DNA of 64,000 bases, taken from NCBI GenBank assembly GCA_015039465.1, contig MU130533.1:62001-126000 (forward strand), in the 5' to 3' direction. The notes beneath the pieces are model-generated. The model was not told the DNA's origin. It searched no databases and saw only the letters and a program-made list of their open reading frames with translations. Every line of letters starts with the position of its first letter. Position 1 is the stretch's first letter. Origin of the DNA: Phlegmacium glaucopus (lineage: Eukaryota; Basidiomycota; Agaricomycetes; Agaricales; Cortinariaceae). Below are positions 1-12,931 of the stretch, one piece after another. Made by a program: the position numbers and the translations under genes.

Positions 1-1676
<1,676 letters not shown>

Positions 1677-2173
1677 TGCTTTAACCTCGACGCGGGAGAA
1701 TCCAATAAAGATATGTCACCACGACCTGTAAGTACCAATTGCCCACTAGACGGTGGTGGCGTGGTTGAGTCCAATGGTTAAAAAGTGCAGTAGATGGAAG
1801 GAGAAAAAGTATGGCTGCATGTGGTTAGTATATCCTTGCAGATATCTCGTGCATTACTCTTGTCCATTGAACACGTGTGTGCTTGACAGCAAACGCGTGC
1901 TGCTCCTCGCTTGTCCGCCACTGTTCTTCCCCTTCCCACTCGAATCCCAGAGATTTTCTCAGTCATTTTCGATGTCACCTACCTTCAACAGATGCCAAGC
2001 GACCATACCGTAATATCTCGACCGAAGTGAGCACGATGTGAATATAAAATGTTAGTTTGACTGACGATTGCATGTATTTATTAGAACATAAAACAACCTG
2101 AGTTTGATGAGGATGTTCAACTCGAAATCATGACCGCCCTAGCCTTCATCCGGCTCAGTCGGAGGATCTCCCT

Positions 2174-2211
2174 ACTTCTAGTTCCCAATCCAACTTCTAG
2201 TTCCCAATCCA
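2174..2211. repeat. Exact 19-bp tandem duplication
   Basis: Two adjacent identical copies of acttctagttcccaatcca, 2174-2192 and 2193-2211. They lie in non-coding sequence between the NIPA-like gene and the gene remnant starting near 2316. This looks like a recent slippage or duplication event; no function is visible. Confidence 0.9.
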
Positions 2212-2315
2212 CCAACAACTTCAGACGAGCGGCGGATGCTATCCATTCTGAATCTGGATCGCCTTGTTTTTTGTCAGGAGTTTCATAGACGACCTGTGTC
2301 GCATCTGCCCTCTCT

Positions 2316-2911
2316 GTTGAAGATCATAAAATCACCATTTATCTTGCTGCAAATTGTGGTCGACCTCAGGATGATGATGTAGAGAATGGAAACAAATTTA
2401 TTTCGGCTTTTTGCCAAGCCTTTCATGTTCAATTCGGCCATATCGATCACATACCGCAGGTTCTTCCACAAGCTCGACATGATTAAAGATATACGGTTTC
2501 CCTCACGCAATGACGACCCCACCCCAGTAGTTCTTCCAAACGAAATGTTCGAAAGGTTGGTGACCAAATGGGCCGGGGCAAAAGCAAAAGGTGTAGAGCA
2601 GAATCAGCAGTTGATCCCTTCCACTCCATTAACGCTTAAGCTTGTTCCCTATGAGTCGGGAGGAGAGGGAGAGGGTGTTAATACACTCCAGGCCCTCTTT
2701 AAGCAATTTGTCGAATCGATCGAGTCTCATAGGAGTCTTATTGACCGCCTGGAGAACGACAAGTTCCCGAAAGTGGTCTGGGGCTTCTGTCAGACTGATT
2801 GCATTGCTCTTTGTAAATTCTTTAGCCACATCGTACCCAGTGACGTTCAGGGCGTTAATCGTTGTCAATATCATTCGCAATTTCCAATCTGACCAGGCCC
2901 AGGACACATAG
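2316..2911 (+). pseudogene. Frameshifted remnant of an unrecognised protein gene
   Basis: Three adjoining stretches in three plus-strand frames each read like real protein. 2316-2460 gives EDHKITIYLAANCGRPQDDD followed by a Phe/His-rich segment. About 2455-2790 gives DIRFPSRNDDPTPVVLPNEM, FERLVTKWAGAKAKGVEQNQ and LQALFKQFVESIESHRSLI. About 2790-2911 gives YPVTFRALIVVNIIRNFQSD. The junctions lack convincing splice sites with room for an intron, which suggests small indels. No start codon with a plausible promoter is visible. I do not recognise the family. A functional gene with unusual introns is the alternative. Confidence 0.4.
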
Positions 2912-4138
2912 TGGCGGTTCAGACAGCAGCACATGATCGAGGGACAGCATTAGTCCTCATGAATTCAGCTTTGACCAGGGGTTCATGAACAATTGGAATG
3001 GATTTGCGGAGACCATGGTTTGAGCTTGTACGTTACAACATGTCATGTAACCCCACGGCTGGGCAATCATATTAACTATAATATTGACGCATGAGGTGAA
3101 GCAGCTTTTACATTATGCAAGGACAGAGAATGGATCAACAGAAAGAAACCTACAGGCTGGCTGAATTACAGAAAAGGAGGTTGCATTGACATGAAATAAG
3201 CGCTCACAGCAGCGTAACTACGCGATAGGTCCAACGGTCTGGAAAAAGCTTCGGAAGTTTTGGATGCTTCAGCCTTCATCGTCGCCTGAGATGCGTAAAT
3301 TCATAAATCAATCGACAAATTTATTATTGCAAGACTTGCCGTTAACGGTTACGTTCAACTACAAAAGTTAAAAATAAGACCCATTTTATAACGTACATAG
3401 AAAATCTCTAAATTTTTCAAAAATCATATTCGTGTCCATTACATCAATTAAAACAATTCGCTTCTATAAACCTAAGCAAAAGGATGAGAGATGCAAGGTG
3501 GCACTACCTAGGGGACAAGTCGAAACTTTACACTGCCCCTGATGAATTCCTGACGTTGTTATAAACCCCTCACGTTTCACGGGCATTTTGATGAACGTAT
3601 GGAATAGGCGTGATAGGCGTGTGGTCGTAGTAAGGTAGACGAAACACATCCATCTATGTTTTAGCTTGGCGGAGAAAGAAGAATTTATTATAAAAAATTA
3701 TGATGAAACGCGATTTCGATGACACCATAAATTCAAGATGTCAGCGCTTCAGCCGTTGCCCTATCAGTGGGCATGCGTGGTGGGTAACTGACAGATTACC
3801 TGGACGTCGGAAGTACGTCAGTAGTAAGGCCTTCGGCGACTTCTTGGGTTAGAAACCCCTCCGTTATGTTATACGGACCATGTCTTTTTAGGGCTCACGA
3901 TTTCACAGAGGAGTGTTAAACTCGTGCACTGATCATGGTGGAAGCAGGTATTTGTTGTAATCACTGATCTTTTTAGGATATAAGTATACTTTTCCTTCGC
4001 CTCGTCGTTTTATTACCTGCGTGATGGCGTAATATTATGCTTAATTGTGTGTGCAAGGCATTGCACTGCAGCATCCTAAGGCATTTGACCCTCATCAATA
4101 GCCTGTCTTCCCGTCGAGGAATTGTTTGTCTAAATATA
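2912..4138. other. Spacer with no recognisable gene
   Basis: This 1.2-kb stretch holds only short, biased reading frames. It includes AT-rich sequence around 3300-3480 and probably the 3' UTR of the ASCC2 homologue at its right end. I see no RNA gene or repeat. Confidence 0.6.
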
Positions 4139-6696
4139 TCAGGTTGAAGGACCAGGGCCACCCATAGCTCTAGCCATCTTTTTATCGTGGCCTCGTTTGC
4201 GATTATGGTTCCCCCTGGCGGCCTTGTTTTTGTCCTTCCAAGCTCTCTCTCTTGCAGCATCTTCTCCTGTACTTACACCTGCACCACCTCTTCCTCCTCC
4301 TCGACCACGTCCACCACGAGGTCTGCCGCTTCCACGGCCCCTACTTTCCCCGGAAGTATGAACCTCCAGTCCTTTCTCATTCCCAGAAAAGGCATGTTTC
4401 TGAAGCATTTTTTCTTTCTGAGCAGGCTGAGAATACGGGATACGGAACAAGATCAGGTCCTGTTTATCAATGGGACTGGGTCATCACCTACATTTCGTTC
4501 CAACATCAATTTCCATCCTTCGATCTGTTCATTAGCCCAGCCTAAATGTTGTTGCTGAGATGGCGACTTGGATGGAAAAGAATACCACTATACCTGTCTG
4601 AGTCCTTAGATCTGTTCTTGCCTTGCTCCTCCTCGTCACAGCATCTCGTTCGAAAACCTTTGGATCACGCAGATAGGCTAGCTCAAGAATCACTTCTGGA
4701 CTCTTCACCTGTTCTTCTTCGTCCTCTTCATCACTATCCACATCGCTCTCCTCGCCGTCACCAACAACGCGGACATTGTCAGTCAAACCCGCATCGTCGT
4801 CGTCAGGTATTTCGATAAGTTTACTCTTTCCTTTGTTCACACTACTGGGACCTTGGATATAGGAATCACTCTTTTCATCCTCGTCATCGTCTGAGATTGC
4901 TTCAGCGCGACGTAAAATATCAGCTTTCATCTCCTCAATAAATGCTTTGTCTCGCAAGATATCTTCCCTGTACAAAATCATACTTCAACATTATAAATGG
5001 GGCCAGATTAAAACACTAACCCAGTTGTTTTTTTCCCCATTCTGAACATGTCAACATCCATGACCTCTTCATCAAATATATTCCGCCTCTGAATCAGGGA
5101 GTATTCCTCTGCATCTTGTGGATCGTTAACCTCGCCAAAAGCATATTCCTCGCCGTCTCCTAAGCCATCTAGATCATGTTCAAGATCTGCCTCGCTCAAC
5201 GCTGTCCCCTCCAATAATGCTGCCACAACTTTCTCTGCGTCTCCGCCATATCGATCATGAGTCAACAAAAGACGGACGTAGGTTGGGGAAAGATCTGGGA
5301 GGATATCAAGGACTTGTGTAGTTTTGAGGTCTAGATCGATGTTATCTAATGGGTCAGATGGCGGTGCCTTGCCTTTGCCTTTCCGGTCAGATTGGCCAAT
5401 TGTTTGATTTCTGGAACTGTTGAGTGCAGAGTTATTTGGCACAGAGAAAGTGATACTGGTTGTAGCGGCGGTGGGAGCGGCGGCAGGGTGGCTGCGAGTG
5501 CCGCGATTGTCTATGCCAGGCTGGACACCAGAGGAACGGAGGAGGATCTTTAAGGCGCCTGGATTCCTCTCTTTTGCATGATCAGGATCATGGTTCTCCA
5601 CCTCAGCGTTAAATGATTGCAGTGTGTTTTCTAGTAAATCTAAGCGAACATCCTTTTCCTCAGCATGACGGAGTGCCCTTGCGAGCGTTTTAGAAAGTGA
5701 GTATGAATCTTGGTAATCTGCCAGTAATGGTCGATTGAGAAATGGGGTAGGTGGAATATCTGCGTTAATGGTACCGGTGATTGTAGTCGAGGAAGACGAA
5801 GGTATTTGTAGAAGAGCAAATACTATATCGAAAGTACGTTCTGCTTCAATGGCCAATCTCGGTCCTGAAGGACATGAAGTGAGATCCTCGAGAAGAGCAG
5901 TGACGATGATGTGAAATGCGTCGAGTAAAGCAACTTTGGTCTCCACCCATATCGTCTCCCATTCGTCTGGCTCCCTTCCCTGATTTGACATCCCAGTAGT
6001 CAAAGCAGACAGGCCTCCATAGGAGGAAGCTATCGCGGTCAACCCCGAGTCATAAAAGGAGGCCATAGCCAGGATAAACGGTTTGCTATACGCAAACGGT
6101 CGTACAAATTCCGGGATACTCTTTGTCCCTCCAGAAGCACGTAGAAAAGCAAAAATACATTCTGCAACTTTACGCATTGCATAAAGTCCTTGAGACGCAT
6201 CGGCGGCTTGCCGCGAAAGTAGCGCGGTAAATCCCGGCACAAGATCCACAGAGATAGTCTCTGTCAGAGGACTTGGATTTGATTTGAATGCAGCGAGGAA
6301 CACGGATTGGATTTGGGAGAACCGAAGACGAGCGTAGATGATGGCTAGATCCAGAAGTAATTCGATACCAATCTCAGTGGAAGATGACGCAAGCTTTTCG
6401 GCCAAGAGAAGGCTACGTTGGTGGATAAGTTTTTCATTGCCGGTAGATTGACTGGGGGTTTTGTTGGATGAGTCTGGCCATATCAGGTTCTGGAGAGTCT
6501 GAAAAGCAGTGTCCTTGGCATATGTCTTAAGGAAATTTCGTGTAGAAGTGGTATCACGTTTTTTTGCAGGTAATGCAAGGATGGTGCTGATCGCAGCAGC
6601 AATATTCTGGTTAAGTGACGCCACCTGCGATGGCGATAACGCTTTACGATCTTGAGTGGTGGGGTAACCGGGGAGAATAGGGATTTCTTGTGTCAT
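4139..6696 (-). CDS. CUE3: ASCC2/Cue3 homologue, CUE-domain ribosome-quality-control factor
   Basis: Homologue of yeast Cue3 (Rqt3) and human ASCC2, a ubiquitin-binding subunit of the RQC-trigger/ASC-1 complex that splits stalled ubiquitinated ribosomes in the cytosol. Exon 1 (6696-5021) encodes about 558 residues: a helical N-terminal domain, a low-complexity linker, and a CUE domain near residues 455-500 (TTQVLDILPDLSPTYVRLLL). The family motif RRNIFDEEVMDVDMF follows. Introns at 5020-4968 and two more near 4600-4435 join GEDILRDKAFIEEMKADIL, an acidic stretch, TGWANEQIEGWKLMLERN and PAQKEKMLQKHAF. The tail is rich in RG/GGR and ends with GPGPST. The total of about 790 residues suits the family. 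Strong call. Confidence 0.92.
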
Positions 6697-7057
6697 GATT
6701 GATTATACCGAGTCACAAAGAGCCCGAGATCGTTCGTAACCAGCTAATTATCATTTTTGTCAGACTGTAAAATCTAGACAATATATCTTGGGACAACCTT
6801 AAGCGACCAGACGAAATCGCTTCAACAACAATATTTAGGATTTTACCAGCGCAAACTATTTTTTTCTTACCTCTTGGACAAATACTTGAGCGCTTGAGCC
6901 GTTGTTCAATTTAATGTCGCTATTAATATTGTCGTTGACCAGTGAGTCAATTGAAAGCGCTGATCGATGTCGTTAGTTGTCACGCAGCCTGCACGTGCGT
7001 ACCGTCACCTCACGCTTGCCGCGACGTCAGTGACGAGACTCAGCCCAAGCCGTCATT
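6697..7057. promoter_or_regulatory. Divergent promoter region between CUE3 and SEC12
   Basis: 361 bp separate the two start codons. The stretch is AT-rich, with a run of T near 6850 and no canonical TATA box that I can assign. It must contain both 5' UTRs. The promoter role is inferred from the divergent arrangement. Confidence 0.5.
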
Positions 7058-8809
7058 ATGCGACCTCGACATACGCTGCACTCTCTACCGTCGTTTCCTG
7101 TATACTCTTGTACGTTTTTGACGCCACATCGACTGGTTCTTGGTGGAGGTGGAGGTGCATCCAGAAGCGGGATAAAAAACAAGCTGGTAATAGAAGTCTT
7201 TGCGTCAATGATTTAATAACTAAAGGGTCAATGTCTCAGAGAATTTACGACATAGCTGAAAATCATCACATTCAACTCCTGGATGAGTACGAGTTGGAAA
7301 AAGGTGAAGATGCTCCAATGAGCATGGCTTCCCATACCGAGGTACCTATCATCCAATAGCCTGTACCCATTATATTCATCATATATCAGAATGAAACACT
7401 TGTTTGCGGCGTCAACAGTGTCATTGAAAAACTTGAGAAAGGAGAGAATGAGAATTGTCGAATCTTCAGTGTTAAGGACGCAAAGTGCGGCAGTTATTTC
7501 TTCGAGTCCACGCAGGAAATGAACGTTGTTACAGGATTAAGCCCCTCAACACTAGAAACACCTTATCGACGGCAGATATGGATGATTACCAGGTATTTTG
7601 TTATCTGACTCGAACAAACATTAATATTGAAGTAACCTAGAAAGTCACCGTTCTCTCGCCAGACGGTACCTTGGTGGCAGTTGCAGGAGCTCATGATGTT
7701 TGTTCTCTCTCCAATTTTCGGGACACTCCTTCATGTTTAATTCTAGCTGTCTATTTTGTCATACCCAGCCATGGAGCTCGTTGCAATGCCGATTCATACA
7801 GAGAAGGAAATCTATGACATATCATTCTCAAACATTTCAGTTTGTGACATTATCTTTCTTCTCTTCAATTGTATTTTGAACTTCTCCAGCTGGTTGTTAC
7901 GACGACCCACAATCTCTTGGTTTATGCGTTGCCTACCGTACCATTGTCAACAGCGGTGGCCCCAGCAAGTCACAAGAAGAAAAAGAAAAGAAAAGCAAGC
8001 GTTGTTGATCCGAGCGAGAAGATGTCACCTCTAAGCTTGCAAAAATCTGTGGAATTACCGTCTTCAGTCGGTGAAGGGAGTACTTTCCGCGCTGCCAGGT
8101 ATATCTTGTCACTCTTTTGGTTACATATCTCATAGCTTGGTTTGTTAGATACCATCCGCAGGATCAACGGATTCTATTCAGCGTTATAAATTCTGTTCCT
8201 CCTCGCACGCGGAAAACGAGGACCGTGATACGCCAAGCATATATATGTAAATGGAACACGGAAACCTGGGTGGTTGAGAAAACCAAAAAGGTTGGCGATC
8301 GTGGACTGACTTGCTTTGATGTAAGGTATGAGGCTCCTCGTTTAAACCTGGTTTACATATGGGATTTTTGGACTTGGACTAATATTGAGGCTAGTATTGA
8401 CGGATGCTTCCTTGGCTATGGCTCCTCGGACTTGACAATCGGCGTACTAGACGCAAAAAACCTAAGCGTACTTAGCTCTCTTCGCGTTATCCCCGAGCCT
8501 AGGCTGATAGCGCTTTTCAGCCACTCTTTACAATCTTGAAGACCCATGATTTTCCACCGACAACACTGAAATTCAACTCCACTACGACGTTACTTGTGTC
8601 AGGCAGCGCTGACAACACAATACGGGTTGTTTCAGTACAGCATGCAGCCGGAGGTCTTAGTAAGTGCCTACCACTTGGTCGCTGACAGAATAAACATTAA
8701 TTTCCGAAAAGCTTGGGGATTTATCCTGTTCCTTCTGTTGGCAATTTTGGTGGCGGCCTTAGCTTTATTTGCAAAACAATATATCGGTGCTGGCGATCTC
8801 ACATGGTGA
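7058..8809 (+). CDS. SEC12: SEC12-like Sar1 guanine nucleotide exchange factor (PREB family)
   Basis: ER membrane protein that exchanges nucleotide on Sar1 to start COPII coat assembly. It is a WD40 propeller with a C-terminal membrane anchor. The start at 7058 gives MRPRHTLHSLPSFPVYSC then HRLVLGGGGGASRSGIKNKL, the family's first blade with its Gly-rich K-loop. After introns the protein reads LLDEYELEKGEDAPMSMA, VTVLSPDGTLVAVAGAHD, MELVAMPIHTEKEIYDISFS, LVVTTTHNLLVYALPT, YHPQDQRILFSVINSVPPR, AYICKWNTETWVVEKTKKV, STTTLLVSGSADNTIRVVSV, and a final helix WGFILFLLLAILVAALALFA with a short lumenal tail. About ten introns are required. One (8486-8520) is only 35 nt and one (about 7470-7556) has a weak GTGCGG donor. 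Identity is strong; individual junctions are moderate. Confidence 0.88.
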
Positions 8810-9327
8810 CAGGTAGTACCATTTCTATGTATATCCGTTTAATTGCGCGTCTGTAGAGATTTCGACGAACCTCCGGGACAGAACTAGACTTGCATTGCAA
8901 AGGAGGTGTGATGGGCATCGTAAGGGATGAAGGAATGGGTGGGTTCGATGCATCAATTTCAGCTGGAATGGCTTTCAGTTTTCATGAATCTACTGCTTTG
9001 TTCGAGCTATGTAAAATAAGATTCCAGATAGTAATCTGATCTGTGGGGCAAAAGTAATGGTTCGGAATATTATATGAAGGTTCTATGCGTGTCGTTTAAT
9101 TATGTACTTTAAGGTACGATACGTGGACGACTTGTGACGCATATGAAGTAGAACAAGTCCTTGCTCGCTTCGCCTATTGGCAGACGTTGCGGCTGAAGAA
9201 GAGGCCTTCGGTGTCGCTATCCCGGCTGCCGCTTCTGGATTTTAAGGCGGGATGAACTAGCGTAAAGTGAACGAGGCCATGAAAAGCAGCAAATCAATTT
9301 TCGAGGAGTCTTCCAGCCCGTAAAATA
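8810..9327. other. Spacer between convergent SEC12 and 7-TM genes
   Basis: About 520 bp of 3'-flanking sequence for two tail-to-tail genes. No open frame, repeat or RNA gene is recognisable. Confidence 0.6.
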
Positions 9328-10536
9328 TCATGCCACATCCATAGTACTCTTGGAGGATTCGACCTCCTCTAAGCAAACATGAGAATTTCGACCATCTCCG
9401 TCGCCAAGCGTAGTAGAACTAACGCCAACACTTGTTGCGAACCTTACGGGAATTCTTGAGACGGCGTCCGACGTCCAGTCTCGGCCTTTGGAGACACGAA
9501 GAATAATGAGCAATGGAGAGATGACCTGTGAAAAAAAAATCAGCACTTATGTTAATCGGGAGGGTGCTTTAGAAGGGACTTTGAGAGGTAACTTACGCTC
9601 ATCTTCGTCCACAGCTGCCCGAATAAGTCAGCTATCGGTAACTCCAGGGCGTATGGCACTAGATACATAATCCCGGATGCACTGTACAACGCAGCAGACT
9701 CCACGAGAATGACAGCTGCACCTGTATACACCTTCCCGGTCTGCTCGCCGAGGATGCTAGACACGCTTTTGGATACTCGTATCAGACGACCGCAGATGAG
9801 AGCGGTCAAGATTATGTTCAAGCAGATTGTGATCACATAGTATGATACTGCGACTTTGACTGCCCGGCCGCCGAAGAAGTTTCCATTGGGAAGGCCTGAT
9901 ATGACGACCTGTACGATGGCCAGACCTAACAGATCGAATGGTACTTGAATGGTGTCAGGTAAGGGTACAGTAGTCAATGCCTACCGAGTGCAACTATATA
10001 TGCTAATGCGGGAAAAGCAAGCACTGGATAACTTCGACTGTAAATGAGGAAAAGACGGTAGAGCTGTTTAATCATTAACGAGTAGCAAGATTTAGAGGAC
10101 GAAGTTGGCCTACCAAAAGGGCATCGCTCAAGAAGACGCAGGCGATGACCGCCGTAGAAGCCAAAGTTTCATACCAGACAGTGACTTGCGTTTCGATAAA
10201 CTTAGGTACACCACCAGGATCATCACGATGTGTGATCCACATCTCACTTCCCCAGACAGCGTTGCAAGAAACGTTGATAGTAGACAGCGTGATCATCGCG
10301 GTGCTGTAAATGGCGCAAAACCTTTTACTCTTGGCGGAACTTTGGTTGCGCTTCCTGAAGAGACGGTATACGATTGTGCCATAAAGTGTAAGTTCCAATC
10401 CTGGGGGAAGGGCAGAGAGTCAGCTTCTCTGGTAGGCTACCACAATGTGAACGAGCTAGTGCAGACCATAGAGTATCGCACCCATGCAATTACCAATATA
10501 ATAGGCGTGCTCGAACTCAGACGTTTTGGTTGGCAT
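9328..10536 (-). CDS. Agaricomycete orphan seven-transmembrane protein
   Basis: Integral membrane protein of a large agaricomycete-specific group without known function; it resembles a GPCR only in topology. The start at 10536 gives MPTKTSEFEHAYYIGN. Joining five exons yields seven hydrophobic segments: GAILYGLELTLYGTIVYRLF, FCAIYSTAMITLSTINVSCN, STAVIACVFLSDALLLYRLF, VLAFPALAYIVALGLAIVQV, VSYYVITICLNIILTALICG, ILVESAALYSASGIMYLVPY and LWTKMSVISPLLIILRVSKG. The cytosolic tail is short and Ser/Thr-rich. Introns remove in-frame stops at about 10460-10400, 10115-10075, 9975-9935 and 9598-9535. Ligand and role are unknown. Confidence 0.82.
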
Positions 10537-10984
10537 CTCTGGGAGGGAGGAAGTCGTCAGGCTGGACTTTGAAAAGAAAACCAAAACGTTGCCGTAAACT
10601 GAGCGCGTGGTGACCTAGGCCGTAAATACCCATACCGGAGATAAGTGCTCGTCTAGCGCAGCTTGCCGCAACGCTTCCAGGTACACAAAAACTCTGCTAA
10701 GAGCTCACCAGAGGTAGTTCACATAGTTGCGATAAATGTTTCAGTACATGTCAACGTTACAATTTATTTCCGTCATGACAGATCAAGGACTGATTGGCAG
10801 CAGCGCCTTCAATTGGCTAGATACATACCTCTAGCCTCCCATAACCTATATGTCACCAAACCGAAATTTACATCAAAACGACCTCTGGTAACCCATAACC
10901 TCCCATAACTCTGGGACATCCCTGATGGGTATGGGTTAAGATGTTATCCCATGCTTCTTATGTCATCACAGTATGTAACCCAAA
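10537..10984. other. Spacer with imperfect inverted repeat of taaccca-type motifs
   Basis: The region contains upstream sequence of the 7-TM gene. From about 10833 to 10950 it has repeated and inverted short motifs: ctcccataacc, taacccataacctcccataac and later gatgggtatgggttaag. It has no coding frame of note and ends just downstream of TAF9. Confidence 0.5.
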
Positions 10985-11853
10985 TTAGTCATAGTCTTCC
11001 ACTTCTACCAGTTTTCTTTTGACGCCATTAGCTGTCTCTCCCAACGTTGTTGAAACCTCCTCCATCGCGTCGCTTTCCTCCTCTTCGTCATCTCCTCCAG
11101 CGAAAAGACCATCCTCTTCCTCAGCTGCGTCGCTACCTTCTTCAGTCTCCATGCGCACTCCAGGCCCCGCTGGAGTTCCGATCATGTCAATATCTGGTGT
11201 GGCGATGGCACTAATTGGGAATGGCGCTTCTTCCCTCATGACCTGGTCTTGAGATTCCACTTTTGGATGGATTCCTAATGCTGGATGCCCAGGAGCAATA
11301 GCGGCCGGTTCCATATCTTCATCATCTTCTGAGGATTCGGATTCAGATTCTTCAATCTCTTCTACTTCCTCGTCATACAGTTTGACGCCTGGGGGTGGTT
11401 TGTTAGGAATGAGATCGAAGTCTATAGATGTTAGACAGTCGGGTGATGGGGGAAGTCGGATACCAAAGACTTCTGGCACGGCAGGTAAAGGTACAGCGTT
11501 CACTTCAGCGGCAAGTGACAGTATGTACTATATAATGATTGATGACATCAGCTGGAAATATGAAAAAATAATAATAAGTTGGAACAGACCTCCTTTGGAA
11601 CGCGACCTCCAAATTCCCAGCCTACTCTGGCTTGTACTGCTAGAGTGATGTCGTCCATCTCGATTTTTCCTCCCCGACCTGCATGTTCGGCATAGACACA
11701 AGCGTCTGTGAGCACCTGCGTCATGTATCTGTGTGAGAATTCCAACAATTGATGAAGAACACCAGGCTGAGCATCCTGCACAGATGGAGTCGAGGAGAGT
11801 AGAAGAGCAATAGCCCGGGCTGTGGAGGGCAGAGTGTCTGATGGACGGGACAT
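10985..11853 (-). CDS. TAF9: TAF9, TFIID/SAGA subunit
   Basis: Histone-fold protein that pairs with TAF6 in TFIID and SAGA and acts in RNA polymerase II initiation. Exon 1 encodes the histone fold: ARAIALLLSSTPSVQDAQPG, LHQLLEFSHRYMTQVLTDA, CVYAEHAG, then KIEMDDITLAVQARVGWEF. An intron of about 60 nt just after RVPKE (donor GTCTGTTCC, acceptor TATATAG) removes in-frame stops. It leads to YILSLAAEVNAVPLPAVPEV and FGIRLPPSPDCLTSIDFDL, the conserved region after the fold. The C-terminal third is highly acidic (runs of EE, SESESSEDDED), longer than in yeast, and ends KRKLVEVEDYD. It is divergent to ISU1. Confidence 0.93.
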
Positions 11854-11961
11854 GAGCCAGAACTATTGACAGTTATTTACCAAGACCATGAGCGGGGTCT
11901 GATTCTGACAAGGGGCGTCGTCGTTTTGCTTTCAAGTTGCTCCCACCAACCCCATCAAAAT
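11854..11961. promoter_or_regulatory. 108-bp divergent promoter shared by TAF9 and ISU1
   Basis: Only 108 bp separate the two ATGs, so both transcription starts and both 5' UTRs must lie here or overlap the neighbouring coding sequence. No TATA box is evident. The regulatory role is inferred from the arrangement. Confidence 0.6.
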
Positions 11962-12716
11962 ATGTTTCGCTCAGCTATCAAGAAATCTTTGTTTGCAGCC
12001 TCTCGTCCTACCCCTACTCTCGCCAGAACGTCTCTCCGACCTTTTGTTGCTCGTGGGTACCACGAGAATGTTATCTCTCACTATGAGAAGCCTAGAAATG
12101 TATGTCACTATTTGACAAGCTGTACTCCGCCTCTTTATCTGATAACATATTTTAGGTAGGCTCACTTCCTAAAAATGATATTGACGTCGGTACAGGCCTC
12201 GTAGGCGCCCCTGCGTAAGTAAATTCAACTGCCCACTGATCCTCTATCGAGGATTGTCTCAGTTTCATCGCTGTGGTCACTGCAGAGCTAACCGGAACTT
12301 CTCTTTTCAAAGCTGTGGTGATGTTATGAAACTACAAATTCGTGTCGACGACAACGGTATTATTTCCGATGTCAAATTTAAAACATTCGGCTGTGGTAGT
12401 GCTATTGCGTCCAGCTCGTACATGACAGAACGCGTCATGGGACTTTCACTGGATGAAGCTGGCAAGATCAAAAACACTGAGATTGCCAAAGAGCTATGTC
12501 TTCCACCCGTCAAACTACATTGTTCAAGTAAGCTTAGCCTTTCATGGTTCTTATCATGGTTCGCTCACGACCCTTTAAGTGCTGGCTGAGGATGCCATCC
12601 AATCAGCCATCCGAGATTACCGTTCCAAACGGGCAAAACTAGCCGACTCCCAGCAAGCACAATTCATATCACAGACTGCGTCCAATGATGCAGCAGCCTC
12701 AGCTCCTAGCCAGTAA
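11962..12716 (+). CDS. ISU1: Mitochondrial Fe-S cluster scaffold protein (IscU family)
   Basis: Scaffold on which Nfs1-frataxin builds [2Fe-2S] clusters in the mitochondrial matrix. The N-terminus is a basic presequence ([16 protein letters not shown] to about residue 35), then [20 protein letters not shown]. Splicing at 12099-12155, about 12214-12310 and about 12529-12580 gives [40 protein letters not shown] and [20 protein letters not shown]. The three cluster-ligand cysteines (ACGD, FGCGS, LHCS) and the LPPVK motif bound by the Ssq1/Hsc chaperone are intact. The tail after [10 protein letters not shown] is rich in Gln, Ala and Ser. Confidence 0.95.
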
Positions 12717-12931
12717 TTCTTCCAGTTCGCTACCTTTCACACTCTTTTCTCCATATAAAATCACCCAACCATCATCCCTAGTTCTAGTTCCCTCCTACTT
12801 TCACTTGTATCACTAGTCACTTATGCATACCGAAATCCTGTTTATACACCTCTTTCGTTAATTATTAGGAATTGTTCAAGGAAACTTCACGGTTTGGCAT
12901 TATTTCCAACGATATAGGTGAATATCGACTA

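Noticed and set aside
6967..7359. Plus-strand frame starting at 6967 as the SEC12 N-terminus
   Set aside because: Its phase does not give the conserved first blade. The ATG at 7058 in another frame gives YPVxSCxFLTPHRLVLGGGG-type family sequence once the first intron is removed.
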